Source: Eutypa lata (lineage: Eukaryota; Ascomycota; Sordariomycetes; Xylariales; Diatrypaceae). From it: a stretch of DNA of 64,000 nt. The notes beneath the pieces are model-generated. The model had not been told where the DNA came from. It worked only from the letters and a program-made list of their open reading frames with translations, and did no database searches. Both the position numbers and the translations under genes were made by a program. Location: assembly GCA_022661535.1 (NCBI GenBank), contig JAKULF010000003.1:3720001-3784000 (forward strand), in the 5' to 3' direction. This document shows, one piece after another, positions 25,022 through 34,788 of the stretch. The first letter of the stretch is position 1, and each line of letters begins with the position of its first letter.

Positions 25022-25986
25022 ATGGCGACTGCGGGTGCAAGCGCCGTACAATCTGTCCCTCGATTTCTCTTGCCTCGACTTAGTTGGAGAGGAGGACATG
25101 GGACATCATCGCATTTACTACGAGCTGCTGCAATCCTACCCCACGATAACAAACAATGCTGGCAACCACCCTCTACGTCTCTAGCAGCAACAATACATAC
25201 GTCTCGCAGGACACCACCACGATGTGCAACGCCGAAGACAACCCCAACGCAGTCTCAGATTCTAGGTAATCTAGCCTGGCGGAGATCATTCCATGCTACC
25301 GCCGCCCGCGCTAGGGATCACCACTTCGACACACTGAAATTCGTTCAGCGTCTTCAGAGCGAGGGATTCACGGAAGAGCAATCCGTCGCTATGATGAGGA
25401 CGCTGAACGACGTTATTGAAGAGAGGTAAGCAAGCACCTACATCTTGCCTCGTCCCTTTTCTATCCGACTTCGCTGCCCGCTCCCCGCTCTTAAACCCTC
25501 TATCGGGTCTCCGTCAGTCGTTTATCCCTAGCTAACCAAACGCACTCCTGTTCCAGCATCCAAAACCTAACGCGAACGATGGTACTGCGAGAGGACGCCG
25601 CCAAGGCCACGTACACGCAGAAGGTAGACTTCGCGAAGCTGCGGTCGGAGCTGCTGTCGGCGGACAGCACGGAGTCGAACACGACGCGGGCGGCGCACGA
25701 GCGGCTGACCAACGACATCACGAAGCTCAACAACCGGCTGCGCGACGAGATCGGCCGCAACCAGGCCTCGGTGCGGCTCGACCTCAACCTCGAGAAGGGC
25801 CGCATCCGCGAGGAGGCCGTCAGCCAGGAGCTCAAGATCAAGGAGACGGAGACCAAGATCGAGCAGGAGCTCGCCGCCCTCCGCGAGAAGCTCGAGCAGG
25901 TCAAGTTCCAGACCCTCCAGTGGCTCATGGGCGTCTGCACCGGTTTCGCTGCCTTGCTGCTCGGTGCCTGGCGGCTGCTCATGTAG
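25022..25986 (+). CDS. Mitochondrial DUF1640 / FMP32 (MCUR1-like) protein
   Basis: Inner-mitochondrial-membrane coiled-coil protein of the DUF1640 family (yeast Fmp32, animal MCUR1/CCDC90B), linked to respiratory-chain assembly and proline or calcium handling in other organisms. Exons are 25022..25425 and 25557..25986; 834 nt, 277 aa. The first 95 or so residues are Arg/Ser/Ala-rich with no acidic run, a mitochondrial presequence. The domain starts at FDTLKFVQRLQSEGFTEEQS and runs through SIQNLTRTMVLRE, restored by the splice, into a heptad-rich coiled coil (LNNRLRDEIGRNQ). It ends in one TM segment, LQWLMGVCTGFAALLLGAWR. Exon 2 is much richer in G+C than exon 1 and the surroundings. The assignment to the family is firm; the exact role in this fungus is inferred. 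Confidence 0.93.
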
Positions 25987-26867
25987 AGGAATTGTGATTG
26001 AGAATCCGGTTCGGTTGGTACCATATACAACAACAAAAATAGGAGGCCAGGTCATTGCATTAGGCGTTTGGCGAAAGATGAATCAAGCATCAATTACATA
26101 TCTTGAGTCCATTTTACTTGGTGATTTCTGATGGATATTTCGACGCACCTTTCGTTCCAATAGTCTCTTGAAACTTAGACTCATATCTTACTTCGTAAGC
26201 CTCAAATCAAGCCTGTTGCCATTATAGCTATGTGGCAACCAATACGATCAATATAGCTGCGTAGATTGACCACACTTTAACGGCTCGCTTTCCCGGAGAT
26301 TAAGTCTTCGCTCTTGAAAGGAGTTAGCCTCCCCGAAGCTGTGCTTTTTCCTTTATGTTCGACCTTTCTTCCAACACCTTCGATAAATCGTATACGACTT
26401 ATACCTGACCCCTAATTACATTTTCGAAGGATACTAAACTCTCTCACTGAACGCATTTCCGTCCATCAAGAGTGATTACGAAGTCCTTCCATTGAAGCCA
26501 GAGGGGCAGCTGGACATGAATAATAACATCAGATGATATGCCAACCCCTGAATATCTTCCTAGTCGGCTGCGGTCAGTTTTGCTACTGAACGCAGTGGCC
26601 GTTAATGTATTTATTCTGCTACTTATTCACATATAGGCAAGAGTAATTATATTTCAGCCATGAACTCTCCTAGGTGTTCCCTGTTATCTCAATAACCTCC
26701 CAACAACAGGGTACTATAACTTCGTGTTTTTATGACCCTACTTCGCTCTTCCTTTGAAACGCTTCTTTGTCCTCAAACACACGTACCAGCATCGCGTCTT
26801 CGATATAGAGTCTCCTAATTTACATGGCAATGGAAACTCCTACCATGATGTATTATAACTACCTAGT
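25987..26867. other. Intergenic between convergent genes
   Basis: 880 bp holding the 3' UTRs of the mitochondrial protein and the beta-helix protein gene. No open frame, repeat or RNA gene seen. Confidence 0.55.
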
Positions 26868-28986
26868 CTAAGTACAGTTCCCCCTAGAGAACCCCTTTAA
26901 GGTCTGACGCATTGCCGTCTCCGGGTTGTTCGCATAAACGCGATCGCCGTTACCGTTCACAATATGGCTGATCTCACTACCGGCGGTCCCATTGAGCCAC
27001 ACAGTAGTCAGATGGTGCAGCTTGACACCCTCCACTTCTGGTACCTCTATCGCGTTTTCGAGCTTGGTCGGGGAGTCCCGGAAGTACGAGTAGATGCCTA
27101 GCCCCCAGGCCTCATGGTTCGTCACGGTATCCGCCACCTTGTACGATGCATAGCCGTTCACCGGCCCGTTCATCCACGATTCCTGGTCCGGTGGGTCGTA
27201 AGGAATCTCGGACTGGTAGAAGTAGACGCGACCGTCGTTGCCATTCCAGAGCGTTTGGTATTCTTGATGATGCTCATTAAACAAGCCGTAAATGATCACA
27301 TTACTGCCATTGACCACAATACCGTTCTTCGTACGGTTGGTGTCCCAAGAAGCCCAGTGGCCATGGTCGGCGCGCCACAGCCACAGTTGGTCTCCCACCA
27401 CGTCATTGCTGTTGATAGTTATGCCCGTGTCGTTCCTGCCCGGGGTTGCGCCGCCCGAGCGAACCGTCAGGTCAAACAGGAACGTCGGGTTGGAAGCGTG
27501 ACTCGCAGAGCTACCAGGCGGGCCAACCTCGAGCAGCGAGCTCGAGTTCATTTCCCCCGCTTCGATTATGAGGCCCGCGACCGTCACCCCGTCCACGTCG
27601 GCTACGCAGATGACAGGCTGGCCCCTAATAGGGATGAGCGAAGGCTGGCCCAACCCGAGGATGATGGTATCCGCCTTGGTGACGCGCAGCGCTTCATCAA
27701 ATCTGTAGATTCCGGGCGTGAATAGGACGTGCTTTCCCGAGTTCAGAGCCGCGTTGATACTAGCAGCAGATGATGCGGACGGCTTTGCGAGGTAAAAGTC
27801 CTCGATTGGGATAGACTTTCCAGGTGTAGACGCCCCGTCGCACCAACTGGGCCCCTGGGTCTCTCTCTGGATAGCGGGGGAGAAAACGTGGTATTGACCT
27901 TCGTTGGTAATATAAAGATATGGCTTTTCACGGCAGATGGGTGTACGGCCAATAGTAGTGTAGGCATGAACCGGGAAGCCCTCTTGGCTGGGTGCGTTCG
28001 AGTCCCCGACAAACACCACTATAATAGCCAGAGTCAGCAATTCGCTTTGTTAAAATATGCTTTGTTGACATGTGGATTGTTGTTGAGGAGCTCTTTTCTC
28101 CGGAACATTCGACTCCGAAAAGTACTTCATAAACCAAACCGGCTTGCAGTGAATGGGCAGAATAATTTAAAAAGAAAATATTTACTATTCCACACGGCAT
28201 TAGCCCAGCTACCATACCGATTATTTCGCGACAGCCACTGCTGCTGCGAACCGGGGAGCACCTGGTGGTCGACCACAGAGTCGGCCATGAAGCCTCCTGA
28301 GGCCCAACCCCCGGCTCCGGTGGTCGGGTCCACCTGGAACAGCCATAGCCCGCCAGAACTCTTAATGTGCATGCGACGCAAGGGCGCGGCCTGCGACACG
28401 GCTATTGTAGTGGTGTTGTTGGTTGCCTCTGAAGCGTTGACGGCAAAATTTTCGAACGACCGCCAGAAATTGCAAGTGGCATTGCGGTTGGGCATCCAGT
28501 ACGCCGGGACGTTGGCGCCGCCATCTATCTACTGCATGTTAACGTGTTGTTATTAAACTTCAAAGCCTACCTTATAGGAGTACCTGAGACAGAAGATATG
28601 ATGAAACAGGCTGGGACGAAATGGTATACATACTACGAAAAAGTTAGCAGTTGCAACAAAATGAATATAAGCTAGAGCGGGCATTTGAGAATAAGATGCT
28701 TAGGGTTCAAAGCGAAAATATTTTTATACATGCCGAGAACATCGTCTGGGTTCCTCCCTAAGCCTGCCACTTGAGTGTAGAACCCTACGTCGAAAAGTAC
28801 TTGATAGGTCCCTGGCTTGAAAAGTATAGCGTATCGCTCTGTGCCAAACTGGTTGGCTTCCATTTGCTTGAAAATGGTGTTTGTCTTGGCCTCGATATCC
28901 GTCGCCGACATGCTTGTGTCAAATACATAGACATGTTCACCCAAGATTGTCTGATTGGCTGCCGAAATAGCCGTTACTCCAGCCAT
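26868..28986 (-). CDS. Right-handed beta-helix (pectate-lyase-like) protein, probably secreted
   Basis: Resembles a family often annotated in Streptomyces as coagulation factor 5/8-type or adenylyl cyclase proteins and predicted to fold as a parallel beta-helix; the catalytic role is unproven. Exons on the minus strand are 28986..28741, 28528..28186 and 28018..26868; 1740 nt, 579 aa. Family landmarks in order are HVYVFDTSMSATDIEAKTN, RYAILFKPGTYQ, GFYTQVAGLGRNPDD, SQQQWLSRNN, NMVFVGDSNAP (restored by the second splice), TDSQG-like RETQGPSW, DADHG-like WLWRADHGHW, and QTLWNGNDGRVYFYQSE. Several N-glycosylation sequons (NGS, NRT, NGT) suit secretion. Weak points: the first intron boundary is uncertain (GTTCTC donor, or a GC donor nearby), and the hydrophobic codons just upstream of the ATG (VFLILS) hint at a signal peptide with an earlier unseen start exon. 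Confidence 0.85.
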
Positions 28987-30310
28987 GCTTAGAATCAGGA
29001 AGACGTCTCGCTCGAAGTATCCTACACGCTTAGTATGTTTCGGGATAAATCTGCTCTTGTTAGAGAGTGTACCTGGTATGTTAAATATGTGTTGCAGCTC
29101 CGAACCTTGTGGTTTCTCTCAACATACCTATACCACAACGTAAATAATAATAAGTGAATTTGAATCCACCTGGGCCCCGCAGTAGCTACGTATTACATAA
29201 TCTTGCAGTGACGTAATTAACCCTCTTAGGTGGTAATAAATTCATTTTTTTCACATTATATTGAGAACATAACTAGTGGTTAATTTCTACTTGTCTAAAA
29301 CTTCTCTCCAGATGCCGTTACCTATTTCGCCTTTGTTATCCAAAAGTCAGAACTTTGTTTTCGCCCAACAATTTATCCTGCTTGTCTATCTTAAACCAAA
29401 GGTTTGTCAAAGAATAAGTTTTCCACTGTGTCTCTAGAGTTATTGAATAGATTACCCTTGCTCTTACTCAGGGGGTATTTTAACTCAGAACCCCTTGTCC
29501 CTATCTTCGACGGGTATAATCGTGCTGCATTTTGCTAGGAACGGGCCATCTACTAATGAACAAATTCCCATGCAACGATTATAATGATCCTAGTCTGCGA
29601 CTAACTTTTCATGTTCGGGTTGCTACAGGTATTTCTTGCAAATAGTGTTACAAGCCCTCGATCTTAGGCGGAGTGGGTAGCAATGATCAATCTTGGCCCC
29701 TCTACCATTAGTCCATCTATTCTTCAAAATCTACTATTAATTAATAATACAAGAGCATTGATCCTCTATGTCGTGTTTTGGAGATTAAAGGAATGTTTCC
29801 TCCATTCAATAAACATCTGCCATTGTTATTAGGTTGAGCTTTTTGTGCAATTCATTACTTTAAGTCTCGACAAAGATACCAAGCACCCTAGTATAAATGA
29901 GACAAAGACAACGAAGAAAAAAAGTAGTACCTAGGCTATTGACCTGTCATGGAATTCCTTGAACCCCCTATTTGATCGAGGAACATGCTGTTTCTCACAG
30001 ATCTTTGACTAAACCATGTGGTGAAGAACATACATCCTTGTAACTCTCAAGCACATATTGTCCAACGTGGCTTGAAAAGCAATATGGGCCATATAAGAGG
30101 CACCAGATGCTCTCTTCTTTAATCAGCCCTTCATCAAGTCCATTTACAGTAATACATTCTTCTCGAAAGTAACAAGAATTCCATATAACGCTTCCCACAC
30201 CAACACAACACATAAGCTCATCAAACTTTTTCGAAAGCACAATACACCTTCAGGAATTTTTATACGGTAAAATAGACGCTGCGGGGCTCGCACACTTCAT
30301 AAACAGTGCA
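28987..30310. other. Intergenic, one weak minus ORF
   Basis: 1.3 kb, strongly A+T-rich. A minus-strand frame of 81 codons at 29995-30240 encodes a peptide with six Cys (MLSKKFDELMCCVGVGSV...). It has no signal peptide or recognised domain and is more likely chance than gene. A promoter for the plus gene at 30311 must lie at the right end. Confidence 0.45.
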
Positions 30311-30832
30311 ATGGAGTCCTCGGGACTCGCGGAATTCATCGAATGCCAGACGACATACCACTGGTTGGCCTATGCCTTCTTGTTGTACGTTGTTTACATA
30401 ATCTGGAGTTTAGGAAGGCCGCGCAAGACAGTGAAGAATTATCTGGGATCAGAATACTTCTACCGAGAGGAGATCCCAGCGCAGAACGCACCCACTGCCC
30501 TAGAGGAGGTTCCATTGTACGCTAGACGCACAGCCGAGAAAGAGGTTCCAGTACAGCAGGACACACATACAGCCGAGGATGAGGAACTTATTCATGAGAT
30601 GGAAACACTTGAGGACGAGACGGAAATATTTGATGAAGTGGAAACACTTCTTAGGAATATGATTGATGCGGAAACACCTGAGGAAATGGAAAGAATTACT
30701 AAGAAGGTGAAATCACTTCTTGAGAACTGTAACGGAACGGCTGTTCCTGGTCTTGATTTTAAGGTAACAAAAGGTGATGAAGGCAAATTACTTAGATTGA
30801 TTGCTGAAGAGCCAAAAAGAGTGACTACCTAG
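30311..30832 (+). CDS. Orphan acidic protein with one TM segment (173 aa)
   Basis: Single-exon frame with a good start context (GCAATGG). One membrane helix lies at about residues 17-33 (YHWLAYAFLLYVVYIIW), with a short extracytoplasmic-like N-terminus. A highly acidic, charged domain follows, with repeated METLEDE / VETLL / AETPEEMERI units suggesting amphipathic helices or a coiled coil. At DNA level the units share GGAAACACTT-like words. No catalytic motif or known family is recognised. Base composition and the 173-codon length argue for a real gene. It may be a lineage-specific membrane-anchored protein. No intron tests the frame. Confidence 0.6.
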   Translation: MESSGLAEFIECQTTYHWLAYAFLLYVVYIIWSLGRPRKTVKNYLGSEYFYREEIPAQNAPTALEEVPLYARRTAEKEVPVQQDTHTAEDEELIHEMETLEDETEIFDEVETLLRNMIDAETPEEMERITKKVKSLLENCNGTAVPGLDFKVTKGDEGKLLRLIAEEPKRVTT

Positions 30833-31389
30833 GGTTTTACTTCTACCTTATATACTCTGAATACCCTCACACAAAGCCCTTTGGATTGCCAAGCCTTTAG
30901 TCGCCTTGGCAATCCATATCCTCACGTGACATACCGATCGGGTATGTGACAGGGTAATGGAATGCGTGGTTTGTAACAAGAACTGAGAACGATTTATTCA
31001 TCAACAATTGCTTATACTGTAAATGGTTAGAAAGTCTACAAAGAAATGGTTGTTTTGTTTCTTGTTTTGTTTCGGCTTATTTCCATTAATAATAGGAATA
31101 ATTAATCTATCTATTAATACAAACCCACTGTGAAATGTATCGGGGCTTCCCTTGCGGCTTAGATGTGTAAGGGCTTAAGATGATCTTACTGAATCACTCA
31201 CGCCTCCGTCAATACACCTTGCAATTTCCTATCTCCTTGAGGCTATAATATTTTGCATCGCTTGGTACGCCGTATCAAGCCACCATGGTCCGTCTTTTCA
31301 CCTCCCTTCCCTGCTCACCCCATGTCTAAACCGAATATGTTGTGAAAAGTAGACGCGAAACCAGACTTCACTTGGTTGAGCAATAGCTT
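30833..31389. other. Intergenic between convergent genes
   Basis: A 557-bp gap. It contains the hairpin-capable pair TTGGATTGCCAAG / CTTGGCAATCCA near 30880-30917, just after the stop of the 173-aa ORF, which may mark 3'-end structure. No gene seen. Confidence 0.5.
30880..30917 (+). other. Inverted repeat downstream of the 173-aa ORF
   Basis: GGATTGCCAAG and CTTGGCAATCC are perfect reverse complements separated by about 14 bases, roughly 50 bp past the stop codon. They could form a stem-loop in the transcript 3' end. Function is not known. Confidence 0.6.
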
Positions 31390-32097
31390 CTAAGAACCTG
31401 CGCATGGGTCCGGTCGAGTCTCAACACGGACGCCGATAAGGTTTCCTAGGATGTTGGGATATTCAAGCTCGAGGGCCATCTTAACAGCCTTCGCCTGGGG
31501 GTACCAGCCGGAAAAGTACCAGTCCATCTTTTGCATCCCTGGACCGGTCCAAACCGTCACGACCTTCTCGACCTGGAAATCTACCTTTTTGCTAAAGTAC
31601 TTGTGAAGGCTTTCGTAGTTGACGAATTGTCGGTTACCGGTAATTCTGAGAACCCGGCTCTTACCGGCATCAGCCTCGGGGGCGACCTTCTGTCGGTTCC
31701 AGCGGATCCGAGGGAGAACCGCGGGATACCCAGGGATGCGGAACACGCCATTCTGGCGAACGAAGGCCAGCGCTGACTCTCGGTTGAAGAATAAGACGGT
31801 CGCATCGGAGGTGAGGGGATCCCACTCGTTGGGGCCGTTGACGTGGCAAGCTTTAACCTTGCCGCAGTTGCGAATTGCGGCAAGGAGCTGCCAAGGTTCG
31901 ATATCCTGTGGCAGATTGTTTACGTAGGTCTTGCAATTCATAGCCTCGCTAATTTTGGCATCTTTGTTGTCCTTGGCGTACGGATCACCCTTGTAGTTGG
32001 GATTGCCTTCTTCAGTGTTGGTTCTGGGGTGGGCGGTGCGAGTGGCAGCTGCCATAGGCTTAAACTCGCGGAAAGACATGTTATTAGGCAGCGACAT
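31390..32097 (-). CDS. RRM-like RNA-binding protein (235 aa)
   Basis: Single-exon minus-strand gene; start ATG at 32097, stop at 31390. After a 50-residue polar leader comes CKTYVNNLPQDIEPWQLLAAI, an RNP2-like strand and first helix. Then come CGKVKACHVN and DATVLFFNRESALAFV, which match the beta2-beta3/RNP1 and alpha2 order of an RNA-recognition motif. A second half (RVLRITGNRQFVNYESLHKYF ... KMDWYFSGWYPQAKAVKMAL) looks like a degenerate second RRM. Similar uncharacterised RRM proteins are common in filamentous ascomycetes. The RNP aromatic residues are only partly kept, so RNA binding is inferred. Confidence 0.8.
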   Translation of the reverse strand: MSLPNNMSFREFKPMAAATRTAHPRTNTEEGNPNYKGDPYAKDNKDAKISEAMNCKTYVNNLPQDIEPWQLLAAIRNCGKVKACHVNGPNEWDPLTSDATVLFFNRESALAFVRQNGVFRIPGYPAVLPRIRWNRQKVAPEADAGKSRVLRITGNRQFVNYESLHKYFSKKVDFQVEKVVTVWTGPGMQKMDWYFSGWYPQAKAVKMALELEYPNILGNLIGVRVETRPDPCAGS

Positions 32098-32507
32098 CTA
32101 TGTAGCAGGTTTCGTATTAGTAGGCATTGACAATATTGAGTATGTAGACGGGTTAATACCTCGATGGCGCAGTAGTCCGAAGACCGGATTGCAGTGAATA
32201 AAGAGCAAACTTTGAGATATAACAATGCCAGCTAAGGTTATATGCTAAAGCATTCGCTTATTGGTGATGGTCGTGGTGATGGTGATAGTAGTGGTGGGGG
32301 TGATGATTTTGTTTTGAAGTAGGATATGGTGTGGGGGGGAAACAAACAATTAGTGAAAATGGAAGCCTGGTCAGCTCAATGGGAAGGAATTTGAATGTAA
32401 ATTTGCTCTCTTTCTATTGTTCTCGTCCAGCGTCTGCGCACAGTTGTGCTTGATGCATTCAATGTCAGGGGCGATGGTATTTCCACCTCTTGATTGCTTG
32501 CTAGTTT

Positions 32508-32658
32508 AGGTACGAACATTTACTATCTGGTAAGTACGTTATTCACTGCACGTCGATCAGGTACGAATATTTGCTATCTGATAAGTACGCTATTCACTAC
32601 ACGTCGATTAGGTACGAATATTTACTATCTGGTAAGTACGCTATTCACTACACGTCGA
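32508..32658. repeat. Tandem repeat, 51 bp x 3
   Basis: Three head-to-tail copies of a 51-bp unit. The word GGTACGAA recurs at 32509, 32560 and 32611, and each copy contains TATCTGGTAAGTACG or TATCTGATAAGTACG and ends in ACACGTCGA-type sequence. Copies differ by a few substitutions and no indels. Each unit contains a perfect GTAAGTA splice-donor-like word or its near match. Confidence 0.92.
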
Positions 32659-32952
32659 GGAAAAAGGAACGTTGATGTGTATATATATCACCTTGTTCTA
32701 CGTACTATGTCTGCATAGCTTGAATTCAGGTATTCTATGGGATGATCAATGGATGCTACATATACTTGTGAGTATAATATCAAGCGCTATAAAGACAAAC
32801 CAGACCAAACATTCTGCAACAATAGGTATACCTAAATAGTATCTGTTATTACTTTCACCCTTTTCAATAATATAGGGCCGTCACAATTTCATGATGGCAT
32901 AAAACCTTTTGTTTTAATAATATCTAATACATGGGATTTGCTAGCAACTAAG

Positions 32953-33617
32953 CGTTGGCAGCAGCGACTGGTTGGCTTGTTCGACAATGTTTAGTTAGGT
33001 AATGATTGCGGCAAGAAAGCGACGGCAGTTGCGGCAAGGAAGCGGCGTCAGTTGCGGCAAGAAAGCGTTGGGGTTGCGGTAAGGAAGTAACAGCAGTTGC
33101 GGCAAAAAAGCATCGGGGTTGCGACAAGAAAGCGTCGTTAGTTGCGGCAAAGAAGCGGCAAAGAAGCGGCATCAGTTGCGGTAAGAAAGCGTCGGGGTTG
33201 CGATAAGAAAGCGGCGTCAGTTGCGGCAAGGAAGCGGCGGCAGTTGCGGCAGGAAAGCGGTGTTAATTGCGACAAGAAAGCAGCGGCAGGTGCGGCAGGA
33301 AAGCGGTGTCAGTTACGACAAAAAAGCGGCGGCCGTTGCGGCAAAGAAGCGGCGTTAATTATGATAAGAAAACGGCGGATGTTACGACAAGAAAGCGGTG
33401 GTAGTTGCGGCAAGGAAGTGGCATTTGGATATCGTCAAGTATGTTATTAACTGGGTTGTCGAGCAACCGTTGTTGCCACTTAACTGCTCTTGCTACTAGT
33501 TAGCTAATATCGCGGAACAGGTCATCGAGCTGCAATTATTATTAGTTACTTGCTGCTATTATTACCTAGCTTGACGATACCTAACCAGACTGTCAAGCAA
33601 CGCAACCGCTGCAACAC
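32953..33617. mobile_element. Possible non-autonomous inverted-repeat element around a minisatellite
   Basis: The sequence at about 32953-33000 (GTTGGCAGCAGCGACTGG... ending TTAGTTAGGTA) has an imperfect reverse-complement partner at about 33579-33617 (TACCTAACCAGAC... ending CGCTGCAAC). A second internal pair, TATCGTCAAG at 33431 and CTTGACGATA at 33572, is perfect. Minisatellite units fill most of the interior. There is no transposase and no clear target duplication, so this may be a MITE-like relic or simply locally duplicated sequence. Confidence 0.35.
33006..33421. repeat. Minisatellite, about 18 units of 22-24 bp
   Basis: Degenerate head-to-tail array. Each unit starts with TTGCGGCAAGAAAGCG or a variant and ends in GGCGTCAG, GGCGGCAG or TCGGGG. 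By eye there are 18 units, mostly 23 bp, with a set of 22-bp variants and one 34-bp unit that has an internal 11-bp duplication. The array is G+C- and purine-rich inside A+T-rich DNA. The terminal units show more C-to-T and G-to-A changes. Confidence 0.93.
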
Positions 33618-34788
33618 CAAGTAGTAGCCATTAAGTTTATAATTCAATCCATATAGGACTTTTCTACATTGCGCAACTTACAATGCAACCCACAAGACTT
33701 CTCCTTGTTATGCAACGGGTTGTATGTTGCAATGGCTTGTAAGCTCCATTATTAATGATTATTATTCAACAAATGACACTAAGATGTCACCTGAAGCAAT
33801 TCTCTATAAGCGTTAAAAGCGGTGAAGCGGCCTGAAATGGTAAAATTTGAAGGGGCCCATTTGTGTATTGGTGGAAGCTCTGGCTAACCTCTGAGAGAAA
33901 ATTGTTGCGGCTGACGTCTTGTCGTTGTAATTACCTAGGTAGGTTGGGTTATCCAACTTGGATATATTTGTATAATAATACCATTCACATACAGCTAATA
34001 TACAACGCCACACCAGATGTATTCGTCAACTACCTAAGTAATAAAGGTTAGGAATATAAAGGTCAAATAGATAAAGGTTGGAGATAAAATATACACATTT
34101 TATACCACCATGAATCTATCTCACGATCCTTATATAATACACCTTCGCTTTTACCCATTTCGGATACAACCATGTAAGTACAACTCTACTGCAATTTGAT
34201 AGCTGTTGCGCAGCGGCAACCCACGAAAGCTAATGTGCTCGTTGTAGTGGATTGCATTTCTTGGTAGCCTGCACCTAATCAAATGGCAATGGCTAGGTGA
34301 TAATGGCTGCAACAGCTTAGATTACTATATGGTAATAAATATATAGTGGCAGGTCAGGCGGCTATCAATACATATCAAAAGGTAAGGTATGAAATCGAGG
34401 TATGAATAATACTAATCTTCTACCTATTAACCAACCTTTACCCACCCCCCAGGGTTGGTTAATCTGAACTGTCATTTTTATTTTAAGCAGTGGTCGCAAT
34501 AATGTGTGAAGAGTTCGGGTGTCATTTCCAGGATTCAGGAAATTTAGTATACTGCCATGAATCTAAATCGGAAATATCTAATTAGCTATATAGGTTGACA
34601 TCCAGCTGCAAACGCCTGAATGGTGATGTTTAACACCGGATTCTTCTGCTCAACCTGGTGGCTCCAGAGCCATCGCTTTGCCACACTCGCTAAACCACCT
34701 AACTTCCTACACACCCTTATAGCAAATTTATTGCTTAGAGGTATCACCACCTTCATCGCCCATCAAAGTTTCGTCATGGCTGTGCCCT

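Larger units (their letters stand above)
32098..34788. other. Repeat-rich intergenic region
   Basis: 2.7 kb without a supported gene. It holds a 51-bp triplicate repeat, a 23-bp minisatellite and surrounding inverted repeats (separate entries), then A+T-rich sequence to the end of the terpene cyclase gene. Long frames across the minisatellite are products of the repeat, not genes. Confidence 0.65.

Noticed and set aside
29995..30240. 81-codon minus-strand frame with six Cys
   Set aside because: No signal peptide, no domain and no splice partner; too short to accept alone.
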